Part shown: one piece after another, positions 40,350 through 50,377 of the stretch
Layout: every line of letters begins with the position of its first letter
Position numbering within the stretch: position 1 is the first letter of the stretch
NCBI RefSeq assembly: GCF_034479615.1
Contig: NZ_CP140255.1
Span: 1,860,001-1,924,000 of the forward strand
DNA length: 64,000 nucleotides
Source of the DNA: Vreelandella neptunia
GTDB taxonomy: Bacteria; Pseudomonadota; Gammaproteobacteria; Pseudomonadales; Halomonadaceae
Reading direction: 5' to 3'
Notes under the pieces: generated by a model
Database searches by the model: none
Seen by the model: only the letters and a program-made list of their open reading frames with translations
What the model was told of the DNA's origin: nothing
Position numbers and translations under genes: made by a program

Positions 40350-40949
40350 ATGTCAGCACAAACTATACCGGATAGAGAGCGTTGGTCAGGATGGGTAACA
40401 TTTGCATGGCTATTGGCAATACTTGCTTGTATTGGAGGTGTTGCAATTATTGCTATTGCTGGATCTATTGAGGTGCCGCGGGAAAATGGTTTCGGTAGAG
40501 TCGAGACCGTAAGAGAAGCCAATGTATTTATATGGTCGCTGGGTATTGGGCAGGCGGTAAGCGCCTTAATGCTTGCTGCGCTGTTCAGCATGATTAACTC
40601 AATTTATAAGAATTCTTGTTTGTTGGTAGGATTACAGTCTGAAGTAGAACCAAGCTTAAAGGAAGATGCCCCCAACCGCTCTTGGCCTCAATCATCAAAT
40701 ATGACACCGGATGCTAATGGGCCAAGGGTTGTAAAAATATCCGATAAATCACCTTTATTCGATAAAGCTTATGTGGATTGGTATCTAACAAAAGCAAACG
40801 GTAGCAACATTTCATCTAGCAAAGACATAAAGCCGGTGTTGAAGCTTGGTGAGAACAGCTTCATTTTTACAAAGCCAACAGGTGAACAGGTAACAATCAA
40901 TACTACTGTCAACTCTGATTTACGCCTACATATGACTTTAAGTAGATAA
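40350..40949 (+). CDS. Two-helix membrane moron
   Basis: 199 residues: two membrane segments (FAWLLAILACIGGVAIIAIAG and FIWSLGIGQAVSALMLAALFSMI) with a short periplasmic loop, then a cytosolic soluble domain of about 115 residues. Markedly more AT-rich than the tail genes. Followed by two terminators in a row. Looks like a horizontally acquired lysogenic-conversion gene, perhaps blocking superinfection. No family recognised. Confidence 0.65.
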   Translation: MSAQTIPDRERWSGWVTFAWLLAILACIGGVAIIAIAGSIEVPRENGFGRVETVREANVFIWSLGIGQAVSALMLAALFSMINSIYKNSCLLVGLQSEVEPSLKEDAPNRSWPQSSNMTPDANGPRVVKISDKSPLFDKAYVDWYLTKANGSNISSSKDIKPVLKLGENSFIFTKPTGEQVTINTTVNSDLRLHMTLSR

Positions 40950-40965
40950 TTCTCTAGATTTTCTA

Positions 40966-40987
40966 AACCCGCGTCGGCGGGTTTTTT
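40966..40987 (+). terminator. First of two terminators before the tape measure gene
   Basis: AACCCGC, loop GTCG, GCGGGTT and a T-run. Seals off the moron cluster. Confidence 0.88.
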
Positions 40988-41006
40988 AATGCCCGAATTT
41001 TAACAG

Positions 41007-41028
41007 GCCCGCCGCGTGCGGGCTTTTT
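41007..41028 (+). terminator. Second terminator before the tape measure gene
   Basis: GCCCGC, loop CGCGT, GCGGGC and five T. Shares a 15-base identical core with 36668-36682. Late transcription must read through both terminators to reach the tape measure, pointing to antitermination. Confidence 0.88.
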
Positions 41029-41056
41029 ATTGCCCGCAATTTGAGGTTTACCACCC

Positions 41057-44000
41057 ATGGCCCAGCAATACAAAACCGGATTAATCATCACGGGCGACGC
41101 CAGTGGTGGTATTCGTGCCATTAAGGCGACCGAAAGCGAGCTGGGAAAACTGAATCAGGGTTTTGACCGCGGTGGGCGTCAGTCCAAGCAGTTTGGCGCA
41201 GACGCTGCCCGCGCAGGTCGTCAGCTATCAGCAATTGATCAGGGCGCTTCTGATGCTAGCCGTGGACTAGCTGTGCTACGTACTAACGTGGCAGGCGTGG
41301 CCGCGGCTATGGCAACCGCCTTCGGTGCGGGCAGTATCATTAACCAAGCGCGCATTATTGCCGACACAGATTCGCTCGCGAAAAGCATCGGCATGGCCAC
41401 CGGTGAACTGCAAGCCTGGGACTATGCCGCTAAGCAGGCAGGGCTTGCTGGCGGCCAGATGGGTGACATCCTCAAAGACATTACCGAGCGGATCGGTGAA
41501 TTTACCGCTGAAGGCACCGGCGAAGCCGCCGCGCTATTTGAAAACCTAAACCTCAATATTGAGGAAATGAAGCGGCTGGCGCCTGATCAGCAGCTGCTGC
41601 GCATTGCGGATGCCATTAGCACGCTGGAAACCCGCGGCGAAAAGATCAGTTACTTAGAGCGCTTAGGTAGTGATGCCACGTTGCTGCTGCCGCTGCTGGA
41701 CGATAACGCCGCCAAACTGCACGAGTTTACCAACGAAGCGGAAATGTTGGGCGTCGCAATGTCCCAGATGGACATTAACAATGCCGTTGAAGCCAACCGC
41801 GCCATGTCGCATCTTACCGGCACTATGGATGGCTTCACCAACCAAATTGTTGCAGACCTTGGGCCAGGGCTAGCAATGGCAGTAGGTGGACTGGCTGACT
41901 TTATCCAAGAGTCAGGTGGTGCGGCCAGCATCCTGAATGAGGTGAAAGATGTTGCCACGCTGACAGCCGCTGTTATGGCGGGCCGCTATGCCGCCTCGAT
42001 GGTGGCCTCTACCCGCCAGATGATAGAGCGAAATGCCGCCAGTGCAGCGGCCGCCGCCGCTGATGAGCGCTCTATGCAAATGGCGGTACGCCGTTCAGCC
42101 GCAGAAGTCACCGCAGCTAAGCGCACATTAGGCCGGGCCGTAGCTGAAGCCCAGGCGACCAAAGGAACGGATTCCCACACTGCTGCGCTGGCTCGCTTGG
42201 GTGTTGCTCGCCAGCAGGCCATAGCAGCCACGGCACAACATACCGTTGCCGTGAATGCCAACGCGGCGGCGACTCAAAGGGCTACAGTCGTGGCTCGGGC
42301 AGCATCCGGCGCTTACGCCCTGATCGGTGGCCCCTTGGGGGTGGCAACACTGGCCGCTACTGCGTTCTTTATGTTCCGTGATAGCAGCGATGAAGTTGCC
42401 AGCTCGCTGGTCAACATGGATGAGCCGCTTGAAAGCGTTATTGAAGACTTCAAAACGCTGACCACTGAAAGTCAGCGTGCCGCCCTGATTAAATGGGGAG
42501 ATCGTCAGGAAGAAGAAGCCGACAAAGCCCGTCAAGCTCTGGCTAAAATCCGTGAAGAAGTGCTTAGTCTCGGGTTCGAAGATAGCACCGGCGCCGAAGC
42601 ACGTGTGTTTTTCGACGAAATTAACGCCGGATTTGAAGCGGTAGAAAGTGGCGCTCAAAGCCTGGATGCAATGCTGACTGGCCTGCAAGAGCAGTTAGAG
42701 ATTCCTGAAGGCGTGATGCGAGACTTACGCCTCCTGGCGTCCGAATACAGCGCTGGGCGTGTGTCTGCTGATGAACTGGGAGTCCGCTTAGCAGCCCTGA
42801 CAAATACGTTTAATGACGTAAGTGACGGCGCAGCTAATGCGGGCAGTTCGGTCAATAGCAATACGCCTAGCGCCGAAGCGCTTGAGCAATGGGAGAAATA
42901 TAACCAAAAGCTGCGCGACAGCATTGCCGCTCTTCGCGATCCTTCCGCTCTGGGTGCGGTAACCCGCGACCTGGATTCGATGGGAATAACTGGCCAATTC
43001 CGTCGATCATTAACGCTCATCAATGCAATGGAGTTAGAGCGTCTAGAGCAACAGAAAAAAAACGAGGAAGAAGCCGCCGCGGCGGCTAAGCAAGCGGCAA
43101 GCGAATCCTCCCGCGCTTATGAGCAAGCTGCACGCGCCGCCGAACAGTCAGCGAAACAACAAGCTGACGCTCTGCGGAGCATTCAGCACGAAATGGATCC
43201 GCTGCTAGCGGAACACGCCACCTATATCGAGCGCATGGAGGTTTTAGACCAGGCGCTTTCAGACAACACCATCACTCAGGAGGCGTACGGCGAGTCCGTG
43301 CGCTGGGCAGCGGAGCAATACACCCGCGCCGCCACCGGTGCCGAGGAGTACGAAAAGCAAACCGAATCGCTGATTAGCACGTATGACCGGCACAACCAGC
43401 GTGCCCACCAGCTGCGCGATGCGTTAGAGCAGATTAACCAGCGTTACCGCGATGGTGAAATTAACGGCGACCAGTACGCCCGTATGGTCGGCGGTATCCG
43501 CGATGAAATGCAGCAGTTGGCCCTCGAAGCCGAACCCATTTCTAAAGAGCTGGCCAGGTCGTGGGAGGAGGCAGCCAACCGGATTAATGAAACGTTTGGC
43601 GATGCGTTTACCGGCGCCTATGGCTCGTTTGAGGATTTCGGCGACAGGCTGATGGACGGCGTTAAGCGCTTACTCGGTGAGATTGCCTACCAAGCGACGC
43701 TTGAGCCCATCGTGATTGGTTTCACTACTGATATGCGCGGGGGGCTGGGTATCCCTGGAGCGGATGCTCAATCAAATGGTGGCTTTGATTTTAGCAACAC
43801 CGTTGGCGCTGCCAAAAACCTTTATAGCTCAGCCTCATCTCTTCTTGGCTTCGGATCATCTGCTGCCACTAATGGAGCGGCCCTAAGCGGCGGATTCATG
43901 AGCGCTGCTGCCACGCAATCGGCCGGCAGTTTGTACGGCATGGCCGCTACGGGTGGCGCCGCACAGGCGGGCCTAATGAGCAGCATCACGTCAGGCATTA

Positions 44001-46543
44001 GCGCTGCTATGCCTTGGCTAGCGGGCGGCTTTGCGATTGATAACGTCCTGGGGCTAGGTATCACCGACGGGATTACGAAAGCCCTGGGCAGTCTTTTCGG
44101 CTCTGACCGCAAAAGCTACGGCCAGATAGGCTCCCAAATCGGCGGAGACGATACGGCAGGCGATGGCGTTTACCGCTACGACCGCAACGACCGCTCAATG
44201 GGCTGGGCTCAAGATTCCGCGCTTGGCACTATCGGCGTCACGAAAAAGCAGAAAACTGACGATGACTTTTTGATTAACGCCGTCGGCACTTTGGCGGAAG
44301 TTGATAATCTTGTTGCCGGTGTAATGACCGCGGCGCAACTTGAGAAAAGCCGCACTGCACTGGACGGATGGAAATCCAGTCGAACCGAGAACATCGCCGG
44401 GTTAGCCGATGAGCGCTTGTCTGCTGTTCTTGATGCAACCGGCAGTATTTTCACCGATGTTCTCAGCCAGTTTGATGGCGAAGCGCTGGTTCAAGGTCTT
44501 GTCGGCGGCCTGCAAGTCGAGAACGTCGGCGGCGAAATGGCCGCTGCCGTTGCTGCAGATATGAACGCTGAGTTCCGCGAGGCGCTGGGCAGTGGATCAG
44601 ATATTCAAGCCGCTACGCAGTCGATCCTATCCAGCGCTCAGGCTGTGCAAACGCTGGGTGGTGCTGTTGATCGGCTAGGGCTTCAGTTCGACGCCACTGC
44701 AGCGGGCGCGCTGGATGCGGCTGGGAACCTCGCCTCACTAGTGGGCGGCACCGACAGCCTGAACAGCCTGCTATCAGGCTATTACGACGCCTTCTACACC
44801 GAGCAGGAGAAATTCGACAACCTGGCTAGCGACTTATCGGGCACGTTTGCCGACATGGGCCGCGAGCTGCCGACTACCCGCGAGGGCGTGCGTGAGCTAG
44901 TTGAGGGGCTGCAGTTGATGGGCTCAGCGGGGCAAGAGCAGTTAGCGACCGTTCTACAGCTCAATCAACCGCTTTCTCAGTACATCACAGCGATGGAAGA
45001 GCAGCGGCAAGCGACGCTTGACGCGACTACAGCAGAGAATGAGCTGGCAGCAGCGCGAGCCGCTGAGCGAGTTGATCTACTCAACCGCACGAGCCTGTAC
45101 AGCAGCGGCATTGTAGGCGGCGTTGATGATGCCCTGGATGCCTATAACGAGCAAATGGCGTTGGCCAGCGAAGCGGCGCGGCAGCGTGAACAGCAGCTGC
45201 GTGACGAGCTGAATGCTATCCAGCAGCTGGGTAATTTGCTGGATTCGCTAGCGCTTTCGGATCAGTCCATTTTAGACCCCGCCCAGCGGCTGCAAGAGGC
45301 GCAACGCCAATTTGCAGAGCTGCAAGTACGGGCAGAGAACGGCGATACCGAGGCAGCCAGCCAGCTGCAGGGAGCGTCTAACGCGTACCTAACGGAAGCG
45401 GCTAACTACTATGGTCAATCGTCTAGCCAGTACGCTGAGATTTACGACGATGTGACCAGTTCGGTTCGCAGCTTGGAGGACATTTTTGGCGAATCGGTAG
45501 CCACGCTGGGCACGATTGAGAGCATCGAACGGCAGATGCTGCGCGAGCAGCAGCGGGCCCGTGAAATGTTGTCATCGTCGCTCAGTGAAGAGGTTCGGCA
45601 GAGTGATTTATTGGGCTCTATCGCGGATCTTATCGATCTGCTGCCCAGCTCGCTAGCGTCGGCGATTAGCTCGATTTTGCCGGAATTCGGCGACAATAGC
45701 GGGGGTGGCTTTGATGAAGCCGCTTACCTGGCTAACAAAACGGCGCAGGTCAACGCGACCGGGCAGGATGGGCGCACAGATTGGACGCAGCAACAGGTAT
45801 TAGACGCGATTATCCGCGACTATGGCTCTATACAAGCGCACTACGCCGCCGTAGGGCGGGGCGAGGGAATCCAGCCCTACTACGATGCGGACACGGCCCC
45901 GGCGAGTGTGGGCGGATCCAGTGGCGGCGGCGGGTCTGGCAGCACGGCATTTGACCAAGCCGCGTACCTGGCTAACAAAACCAGCCAGGTAAACGCCAAT
46001 GGCCAAGGCGGCAACTCTAGCTGGACGCAGCAGCAGGTGTTAGACGCCATCATCCGCGATTACGGGTCGGTTGAGGCTCACTATAACGCTATCGGTAAAA
46101 GCGAGGGCGTGACGCCCTACGCCACCGGGGCGTGGTCTATTCCCGGTGACCAGCTGGCATTGATCCACGATCAAGAAATGGTGGTGCCATCGCGTGAGGG
46201 TATCGCTGATGAATTCCGCGCCTATGCCGCCGGTGACTATCAGCGGGAGCTAATGGGCGAGCTGGGCAACATTCAGCGTGCCTTGCCTATGCCGAACATG
46301 CCCCCGATGCCCATGCAATCCCAAACCAACCCCCAGGCCGATAACAACGCCGCGTTGCTGCGGGCGTTTGCGGGTATGCGCGACGACAACGCGCGGCTGT
46401 TAGAGCGCGTGGGGCAGCTGGAAGAGCAGTTGGCGGCGATTGCCGGTAACACGGGCGCCCTGGTCGATCCCTCCCGGCGCACCGCGACGGCAGCAGAAGA
46501 AACTGAGCGCAATAGCCGTTTGAAAATAAGGAACCCCGCATGA
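41057..46543 (+). CDS. Tape measure protein
   Basis: 1828 residues, largest gene in the window. Fixes tail length and is injected with DNA. It has the usual N-terminal region, Ala-rich coiled coils (MIERNAASAAAAAADERSMQ), hydrophobic segments (GAYALIGGPLGVATLAATAFFMF and GGFAIDNVLGLGI) and long coils again. Near the C-terminus two 80-residue repeats occur (45711-46130), then a GSW region (ATGAWSIPGDQLALIHDQEMVVPSREG), also common in TMPs. Overlaps the next gene as ATGA. Confidence 0.95.
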   Translation: MAQQYKTGLIITGDASGGIRAIKATESELGKLNQGFDRGGRQSKQFGADAARAGRQLSAIDQGASDASRGLAVLRTNVAGVAAAMATAFGAGSIINQARIIADTDSLAKSIGMATGELQAWDYAAKQAGLAGGQMGDILKDITERIGEFTAEGTGEAAALFENLNLNIEEMKRLAPDQQLLRIADAISTLETRGEKISYLERLGSDATLLLPLLDDNAAKLHEFTNEAEMLGVAMSQMDINNAVEANRAMSHLTGTMDGFTNQIVADLGPGLAMAVGGLADFIQESGGAASILNEVKDVATLTAAVMAGRYAASMVASTRQMIERNAASAAAAAADERSMQMAVRRSAAEVTAAKRTLGRAVAEAQATKGTDSHTAALARLGVARQQAIAATAQHTVAVNANAAATQRATVVARAASGAYALIGGPLGVATLAATAFFMFRDSSDEVASSLVNMDEPLESVIEDFKTLTTESQRAALIKWGDRQEEEADKARQALAKIREEVLSLGFEDSTGAEARVFFDEINAGFEAVESGAQSLDAMLTGLQEQLEIPEGVMRDLRLLASEYSAGRVSADELGVRLAALTNTFNDVSDGAANAGSSVNSNTPSAEALEQWEKYNQKLRDSIAALRDPSALGAVTRDLDSMGITGQFRRSLTLINAMELERLEQQKKNEEEAAAAAKQAASESSRAYEQAARAAEQSAKQQADALRSIQHEMDPLLAEHATYIERMEVLDQALSDNTITQEAYGESVRWAAEQYTRAATGAEEYEKQTESLISTYDRHNQRAHQLRDALEQINQRYRDGEINGDQYARMVGGIRDEMQQLALEAEPISKELARSWEEAANRINETFGDAFTGAYGSFEDFGDRLMDGVKRLLGEIAYQATLEPIVIGFTTDMRGGLGIPGADAQSNGGFDFSNTVGAAKNLYSSASSLLGFGSSAATNGAALSGGFMSAAATQSAGSLYGMAATGGAAQAGLMSSITSGISAAMPWLAGGFAIDNVLGLGITDGITKALGSLFGSDRKSYGQIGSQIGGDDTAGDGVYRYDRNDRSMGWAQDSALGTIGVTKKQKTDDDFLINAVGTLAEVDNLVAGVMTAAQLEKSRTALDGWKSSRTENIAGLADERLSAVLDATGSIFTDVLSQFDGEALVQGLVGGLQVENVGGEMAAAVAADMNAEFREALGSGSDIQAATQSILSSAQAVQTLGGAVDRLGLQFDATAAGALDAAGNLASLVGGTDSLNSLLSGYYDAFYTEQEKFDNLASDLSGTFADMGRELPTTREGVRELVEGLQLMGSAGQEQLATVLQLNQPLSQYITAMEEQRQATLDATTAENELAAARAAERVDLLNRTSLYSSGIVGGVDDALDAYNEQMALASEAARQREQQLRDELNAIQQLGNLLDSLALSDQSILDPAQRLQEAQRQFAELQVRAENGDTEAASQLQGASNAYLTEAANYYGQSSSQYAEIYDDVTSSVRSLEDIFGESVATLGTIESIERQMLREQQRAREMLSSSLSEEVRQSDLLGSIADLIDLLPSSLASAISSILPEFGDNSGGGFDEAAYLANKTAQVNATGQDGRTDWTQQQVLDAIIRDYGSIQAHYAAVGRGEGIQPYYDADTAPASVGGSSGGGGSGSTAFDQAAYLANKTSQVNANGQGGNSSWTQQQVLDAIIRDYGSVEAHYNAIGKSEGVTPYATGAWSIPGDQLALIHDQEMVVPSREGIADEFRAYAAGDYQRELMGELGNIQRALPMPNMPPMPMQSQTNPQADNNAALLRAFAGMRDDNARLLERVGQLEEQLAAIAGNTGALVDPSRRTATAAEETERNSRLKIRNPA
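45711..46130 (+). repeat. Tandem 80-residue repeat in the tape measure C-terminus
   Basis: Two copies starting at AAYLANKT, 240 bp apart (45711 and 45951). Each contains WTQQQVLDAIIRDYGS followed by an AHYxAxGxxEGxxPY end. They are joined by a Gly/Ser linker. The DNA copies have diverged, so it is not a very recent duplication. Confidence 0.85.
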
Positions 46544-47919
46544 TCAGTGATGCACAATTCAAGCGCTGGTTAGAAAGCCCTAATGAAAACCGCGTGATGC
46601 TGGCGGAGCTGGAACACGCGGGCGGGGTGGTGCAGGTGGCCGATAAGCCCTACGTCGCCCCGGCGTTTGAAGCACTGGCGAACCCGGTCTGGAATGACCT
46701 GTTGATTACCGCGTCGGGGATCTCGACGCGGGTCGATGGGTTAATCGAAATTGGAAAAATCCAGCTGCGCAACGATGGGCGCATTACCGAGTGGCTGGAT
46801 TACCAATGGCGCGGGTGGCCGGTGCGGTTGTTTTTGGGGGATCAAGCGTGGCCACGGGCGGATTTTCGGCCCGTTGCTTTGGCCACTAACGGCGGGCTGG
46901 AATCGTACAAAACCGGCGAGATAACGCTGAGCGTGATTGATTCCAGCGAGCAGCTAAACGAACCGATCGACACCGGGCAACTGCCCGATGACGGCGGCCC
47001 GGTGCCTTTGCTGCTGGGGCAGCGCTTCAACGTGCCTGCGTTTCGCACTGACACCGCAACGCTGCGTTACCGGGTAAGTTTTCTGCCGCTGTTGAGTGTT
47101 ACCCCGCGTGATATTGGCAACGAGGTGCCCCACACCGCTCATTTGAGCGATGGCGCCTTTACGCTAAACAACGGCCCCGGCAGCGGTAGCGAGATTACCG
47201 CCGCTGCCCATGAGCAGCACGATACCCCCATGGCCATGGTGCAGTGGGTCGCGGATTACTACGGCAAAACGGTTTCCCCCAACACCGTATTGCCCAATGT
47301 AACGGTGGGGTTTTACAGCAGTGCGGAAGCCACCGGAGCCCAGGTACTGGACGCGCTATGTGAATCGTTGGGGGCTGGCTGGCACATTGACGCATTCGAC
47401 CGTCTCGATGTGCGCGTGTTTGAAGGCGTTAGTGATGACCCCGGTGTCACGCCGGATATAACGCTCAGCGCCGACAACGTGCAGGAAAACAGCCTTCAGC
47501 TAGCCAGCGTAGAGCCGCCGTGGTCGGGCCTAACGTTTCGCTGGGGACGTAATGATGCCCCGCTGCGCAGCGTTGCCGGGGTGATCGATGATACCGATCC
47601 CGCCCTGGCGGCGCGGTTTAAGCAAGAGTGGCGGGAAAGCACGGCAGAGCAGGCGCTGCCGAATCACCCCCTGGCTACCCCTGAGAACGTTAATTCGTTA
47701 ATGGAGCTAAGCGCCGAAGTGGTAACCGAGCGCGACCGCCGTTTGGGCTATCACGCGCTACGCCGGGAGCGTTGGCGGCTGATTACGTACCTGCCCACCG
47801 TTCAGATTTACCAAACCATCACGGTTAACGTACCGCCCATTGTTGGCCGGATCGGGCGCGTCTCTGCCGTGCGGCTGGAGAAAGTGGGCGGTAAAGCGGA
47901 GCTGGAGATCATTCTGTGA
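46540..47919 (+). CDS. Tail tip protein
   Basis: 459 residues. Rich in beta strands (RWLESPNENRVMLAELEHAGG start; GWPVRLFLGDQAWP). Matches proteins placed after tape measure in Pseudomonas-type siphophages, thought to be baseplate or tail tip. In the middle it has an alpha/beta domain (QWVADYYGKTVSPN). It overlaps both neighbours by 4 bp. Role by position. Confidence 0.7.
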   Translation: MISDAQFKRWLESPNENRVMLAELEHAGGVVQVADKPYVAPAFEALANPVWNDLLITASGISTRVDGLIEIGKIQLRNDGRITEWLDYQWRGWPVRLFLGDQAWPRADFRPVALATNGGLESYKTGEITLSVIDSSEQLNEPIDTGQLPDDGGPVPLLLGQRFNVPAFRTDTATLRYRVSFLPLLSVTPRDIGNEVPHTAHLSDGAFTLNNGPGSGSEITAAAHEQHDTPMAMVQWVADYYGKTVSPNTVLPNVTVGFYSSAEATGAQVLDALCESLGAGWHIDAFDRLDVRVFEGVSDDPGVTPDITLSADNVQENSLQLASVEPPWSGLTFRWGRNDAPLRSVAGVIDDTDPALAARFKQEWRESTAEQALPNHPLATPENVNSLMELSAEVVTERDRRLGYHALRRERWRLITYLPTVQIYQTITVNVPPIVGRIGRVSAVRLEKVGGKAELEIIL

Positions 47920-48749
47920 ATAAAACGAGAAACCTACGGCTAGTGCTCTACAACGAACACGACACCGCCACGCTAACGGCCAGCAGCGCGGCGAGCGGCA
48001 CGCCGATTGAAAACACTCAGATTAACGACCGCGCCGAAATATTCCGCAGCGCGGATCTAGCCGAGCTAGTGATAGAAGGCACGCTACCCGCCGGCGCGTT
48101 TGTCGATAGCCTCAACTTGATACGCCACAACCTTAGCGCCTCAGGCACGGTACGGTTAACCCTGCTGGAAGGTGAGAACGAGCCGTGGGACAGCGGCGAA
48201 CAATCAACGGGTGAAATCATTCCCGCTGGGGTATGGCGGGCAGGCATCGACCCATGGGGCGCGACCTATAACGACCAGCTACTCAACCCGGCGACGATGT
48301 TTCGCTTTCCGATTACGCCGATTACCGGCTACCGCATCACGATAAACGACCCCGATAATAGCGCGGGCGCGATTGAGATAGGGCGCATCGTATTGGGTCA
48401 AGATTGGGTGCCTGAGTTTAACGCGAGCTATGACCTGCCCATTGCCAACCAAGACAGGGCTCAACACGAATATAGCGCCGGGCAAACGCTGCGCACGATC
48501 AACGGCGGCAACACCCGCCGCACCGCCACCATCGAACTGAATTGGCTGGTAGACGCTGACCGTTCGCGGCTCGTGGTCGAGCTGGGGCAGCGCGGCATGA
48601 TTGCTGACGTGTTCGTGGATCTCTACCCCGAAAGCACGGGCATCGAGCGCCTGAACGGCGCGTTCCTGGCGCGCATGACTGAGGGCTACGGCGACAGTCA
48701 TTACATACCCCTGCACCGCAAAACCAAATTATCGTTTATTGAGGTATGA
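47916..48749 (+). CDS. Tail tip/baseplate protein
   Basis: 277 residues, jelly-roll-like beta pattern (LVIEGTLPAGAFVDSLNLIRHNLSASGTVRLTLLEG; YRITINDPDNSAGAIEIGRIVLG). Such folds occur in tail proteins and carbohydrate-binding modules. It lies between the tip protein and tail fibre. Function by position. Confidence 0.7.
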   Translation: MNKTRNLRLVLYNEHDTATLTASSAASGTPIENTQINDRAEIFRSADLAELVIEGTLPAGAFVDSLNLIRHNLSASGTVRLTLLEGENEPWDSGEQSTGEIIPAGVWRAGIDPWGATYNDQLLNPATMFRFPITPITGYRITINDPDNSAGAIEIGRIVLGQDWVPEFNASYDLPIANQDRAQHEYSAGQTLRTINGGNTRRTATIELNWLVDADRSRLVVELGQRGMIADVFVDLYPESTGIERLNGAFLARMTEGYGDSHYIPLHRKTKLSFIEV

Positions 48750-48751
48750 CC

Positions 48752-50377
48752 ATGGCCATGACCACGCCTGATGAAATCAATTTAACGCTCTACCGCATTA
48801 ATACCGGTGACCAGCGCGAGTTTATTACCAAGTTCACCAGCACCCAAACCGCGTTAGAAACGTTCAGCGCTCAGCTTAACCCGATGGTGGCCAGCATTGC
48901 ACAGGCGCTGGCGGATGCGCTAGAAGCCGCTGAAGACACCCGGCAACAAGCCATTACTGACACTAACGCCATCAAGACGCAAACGGCAGGCATTCGTGAT
49001 GCCACTGATCAAATTAGGACGGATACGGCTCAGATCCAGACCGCGACGCAGTCGATTTATGACAACGAAGTAATTCCGGCGCGTGATGCAACGCAGGAGT
49101 ACAGAGACGAAGCGGAAGCCATTCGAGATCAAACCCAGGCTATTAGTGAATCGGGTTTGCCTGTTCAGTCAGGAAATGTCGGCAAGTCCTTAATGACAGA
49201 CGGCGCAACGACTCGCTGGGATTCTCCCTTCCCCGATAAAGTCGGGAACGAAAATAAAGCGTTGTTTGCCAGTGGCGACGGGCTCAGCGAAGAGTGGCGG
49301 GAGATACCTCCGTCACTGAAAATTGGTGATGTGCTCATTACTGAGCGTGATCCTGGTGAGGCGTTTGTCAGAACCAGCGCGATTTACCTGCAGTCAGCAT
49401 ACCCTGAGCTGTTTGGATTAGTGGGGCTTAGGTCAAACAGCTCACAGTGGTCAACCGGTGTTCTTCCTCTAGGGACTCAGTGGACTTCAATAGCATTTGG
49501 GAACGGTACCTTTGTTGCGGTATCTGGCCAATCCACAAGAAACGCAGCAGCATCAACAGACGGCGGCTCTTCTTGGGTGAGAAATGACTTGCCATATGTC
49601 ATTAATTGGAACGGTGTTGCTTTTGGGAATGGAAAGTTCGTAACGGTGGCGGGCTCTAGTGACTACGCTGCGAATTCCACCAACGGGCTGTCATGGGCAA
49701 ACTATAGCCTTCCGCGGGCTACAGATTGGAAAGCGATTACCTTTGGCAATGGCATGTTCGTGACTATATCCGAAAACACAACTTACTCCGCAGTATCCAC
49801 TGATGGCATGACTTGGACGCAAGGCACGATGCCTAATGCATCCAATTGGCGCGGTCTGGCCTTCGGCAACGGCGTGTTCGTGGCGGTATCTGGCGGCAAT
49901 ACCCAAGAGGCGGCAATTTCTGCGGATGGTATTAATTGGACACTTGTTGATTTAGGCCATCAAGCCGGTTGGCAATCGATCGCCTTTGGCAACGGCTTTT
50001 TCTTGGCTCTTACTGGCGACGTTGGGGTTACGTCGACGGATGGAATTAACTGGACAAAGGTATCGCTCCCAATTAGTGCAAATTGGCAGTCTGTCACGTT
50101 TGGGAATGGTCTATTCGTTGCAGTCGCGTCAAATACGGCAACTTCCCTTACAACAAGAGACGCTTTTGCTTGGCGCACATTACCAATGGGTTATGCATAC
50201 AACTGGCGTTCAGTTGCGTTTGGGGATGGGCATTTTATAGCTGTGAGCTATGGCAATAACGCTGCGTATAGGTTGCCATTTGCGACTTACGACACCACGA
50301 CGCAATTTTTCGTCCCAGAATTAGATACTGGCGGATCAATCTCCGCGTATATCAAAGCCAGTGAGGCAGTCCAATGA
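48752..50377 (+). CDS. Tail fibre with seven-repeat beta-propeller
   Basis: 541 residues. N-terminal attachment region, then a coiled coil (QQAITDTNAIKTQTAGIRDA and on), then seven repeats of about 40 residues, each with W-x-x-hydrophobic-A/T-FGNG-x-F-hydrophobic-A-V (49478-50265), then a short terminal domain. Seven such blades suit a propeller head that binds a host receptor. GAGG favours ATG at 48752 over 48746. Confidence 0.85.
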   Translation: MAMTTPDEINLTLYRINTGDQREFITKFTSTQTALETFSAQLNPMVASIAQALADALEAAEDTRQQAITDTNAIKTQTAGIRDATDQIRTDTAQIQTATQSIYDNEVIPARDATQEYRDEAEAIRDQTQAISESGLPVQSGNVGKSLMTDGATTRWDSPFPDKVGNENKALFASGDGLSEEWREIPPSLKIGDVLITERDPGEAFVRTSAIYLQSAYPELFGLVGLRSNSSQWSTGVLPLGTQWTSIAFGNGTFVAVSGQSTRNAAASTDGGSSWVRNDLPYVINWNGVAFGNGKFVTVAGSSDYAANSTNGLSWANYSLPRATDWKAITFGNGMFVTISENTTYSAVSTDGMTWTQGTMPNASNWRGLAFGNGVFVAVSGGNTQEAAISADGINWTLVDLGHQAGWQSIAFGNGFFLALTGDVGVTSTDGINWTKVSLPISANWQSVTFGNGLFVAVASNTATSLTTRDAFAWRTLPMGYAYNWRSVAFGDGHFIAVSYGNNAAYRLPFATYDTTTQFFVPELDTGGSISAYIKASEAVQ

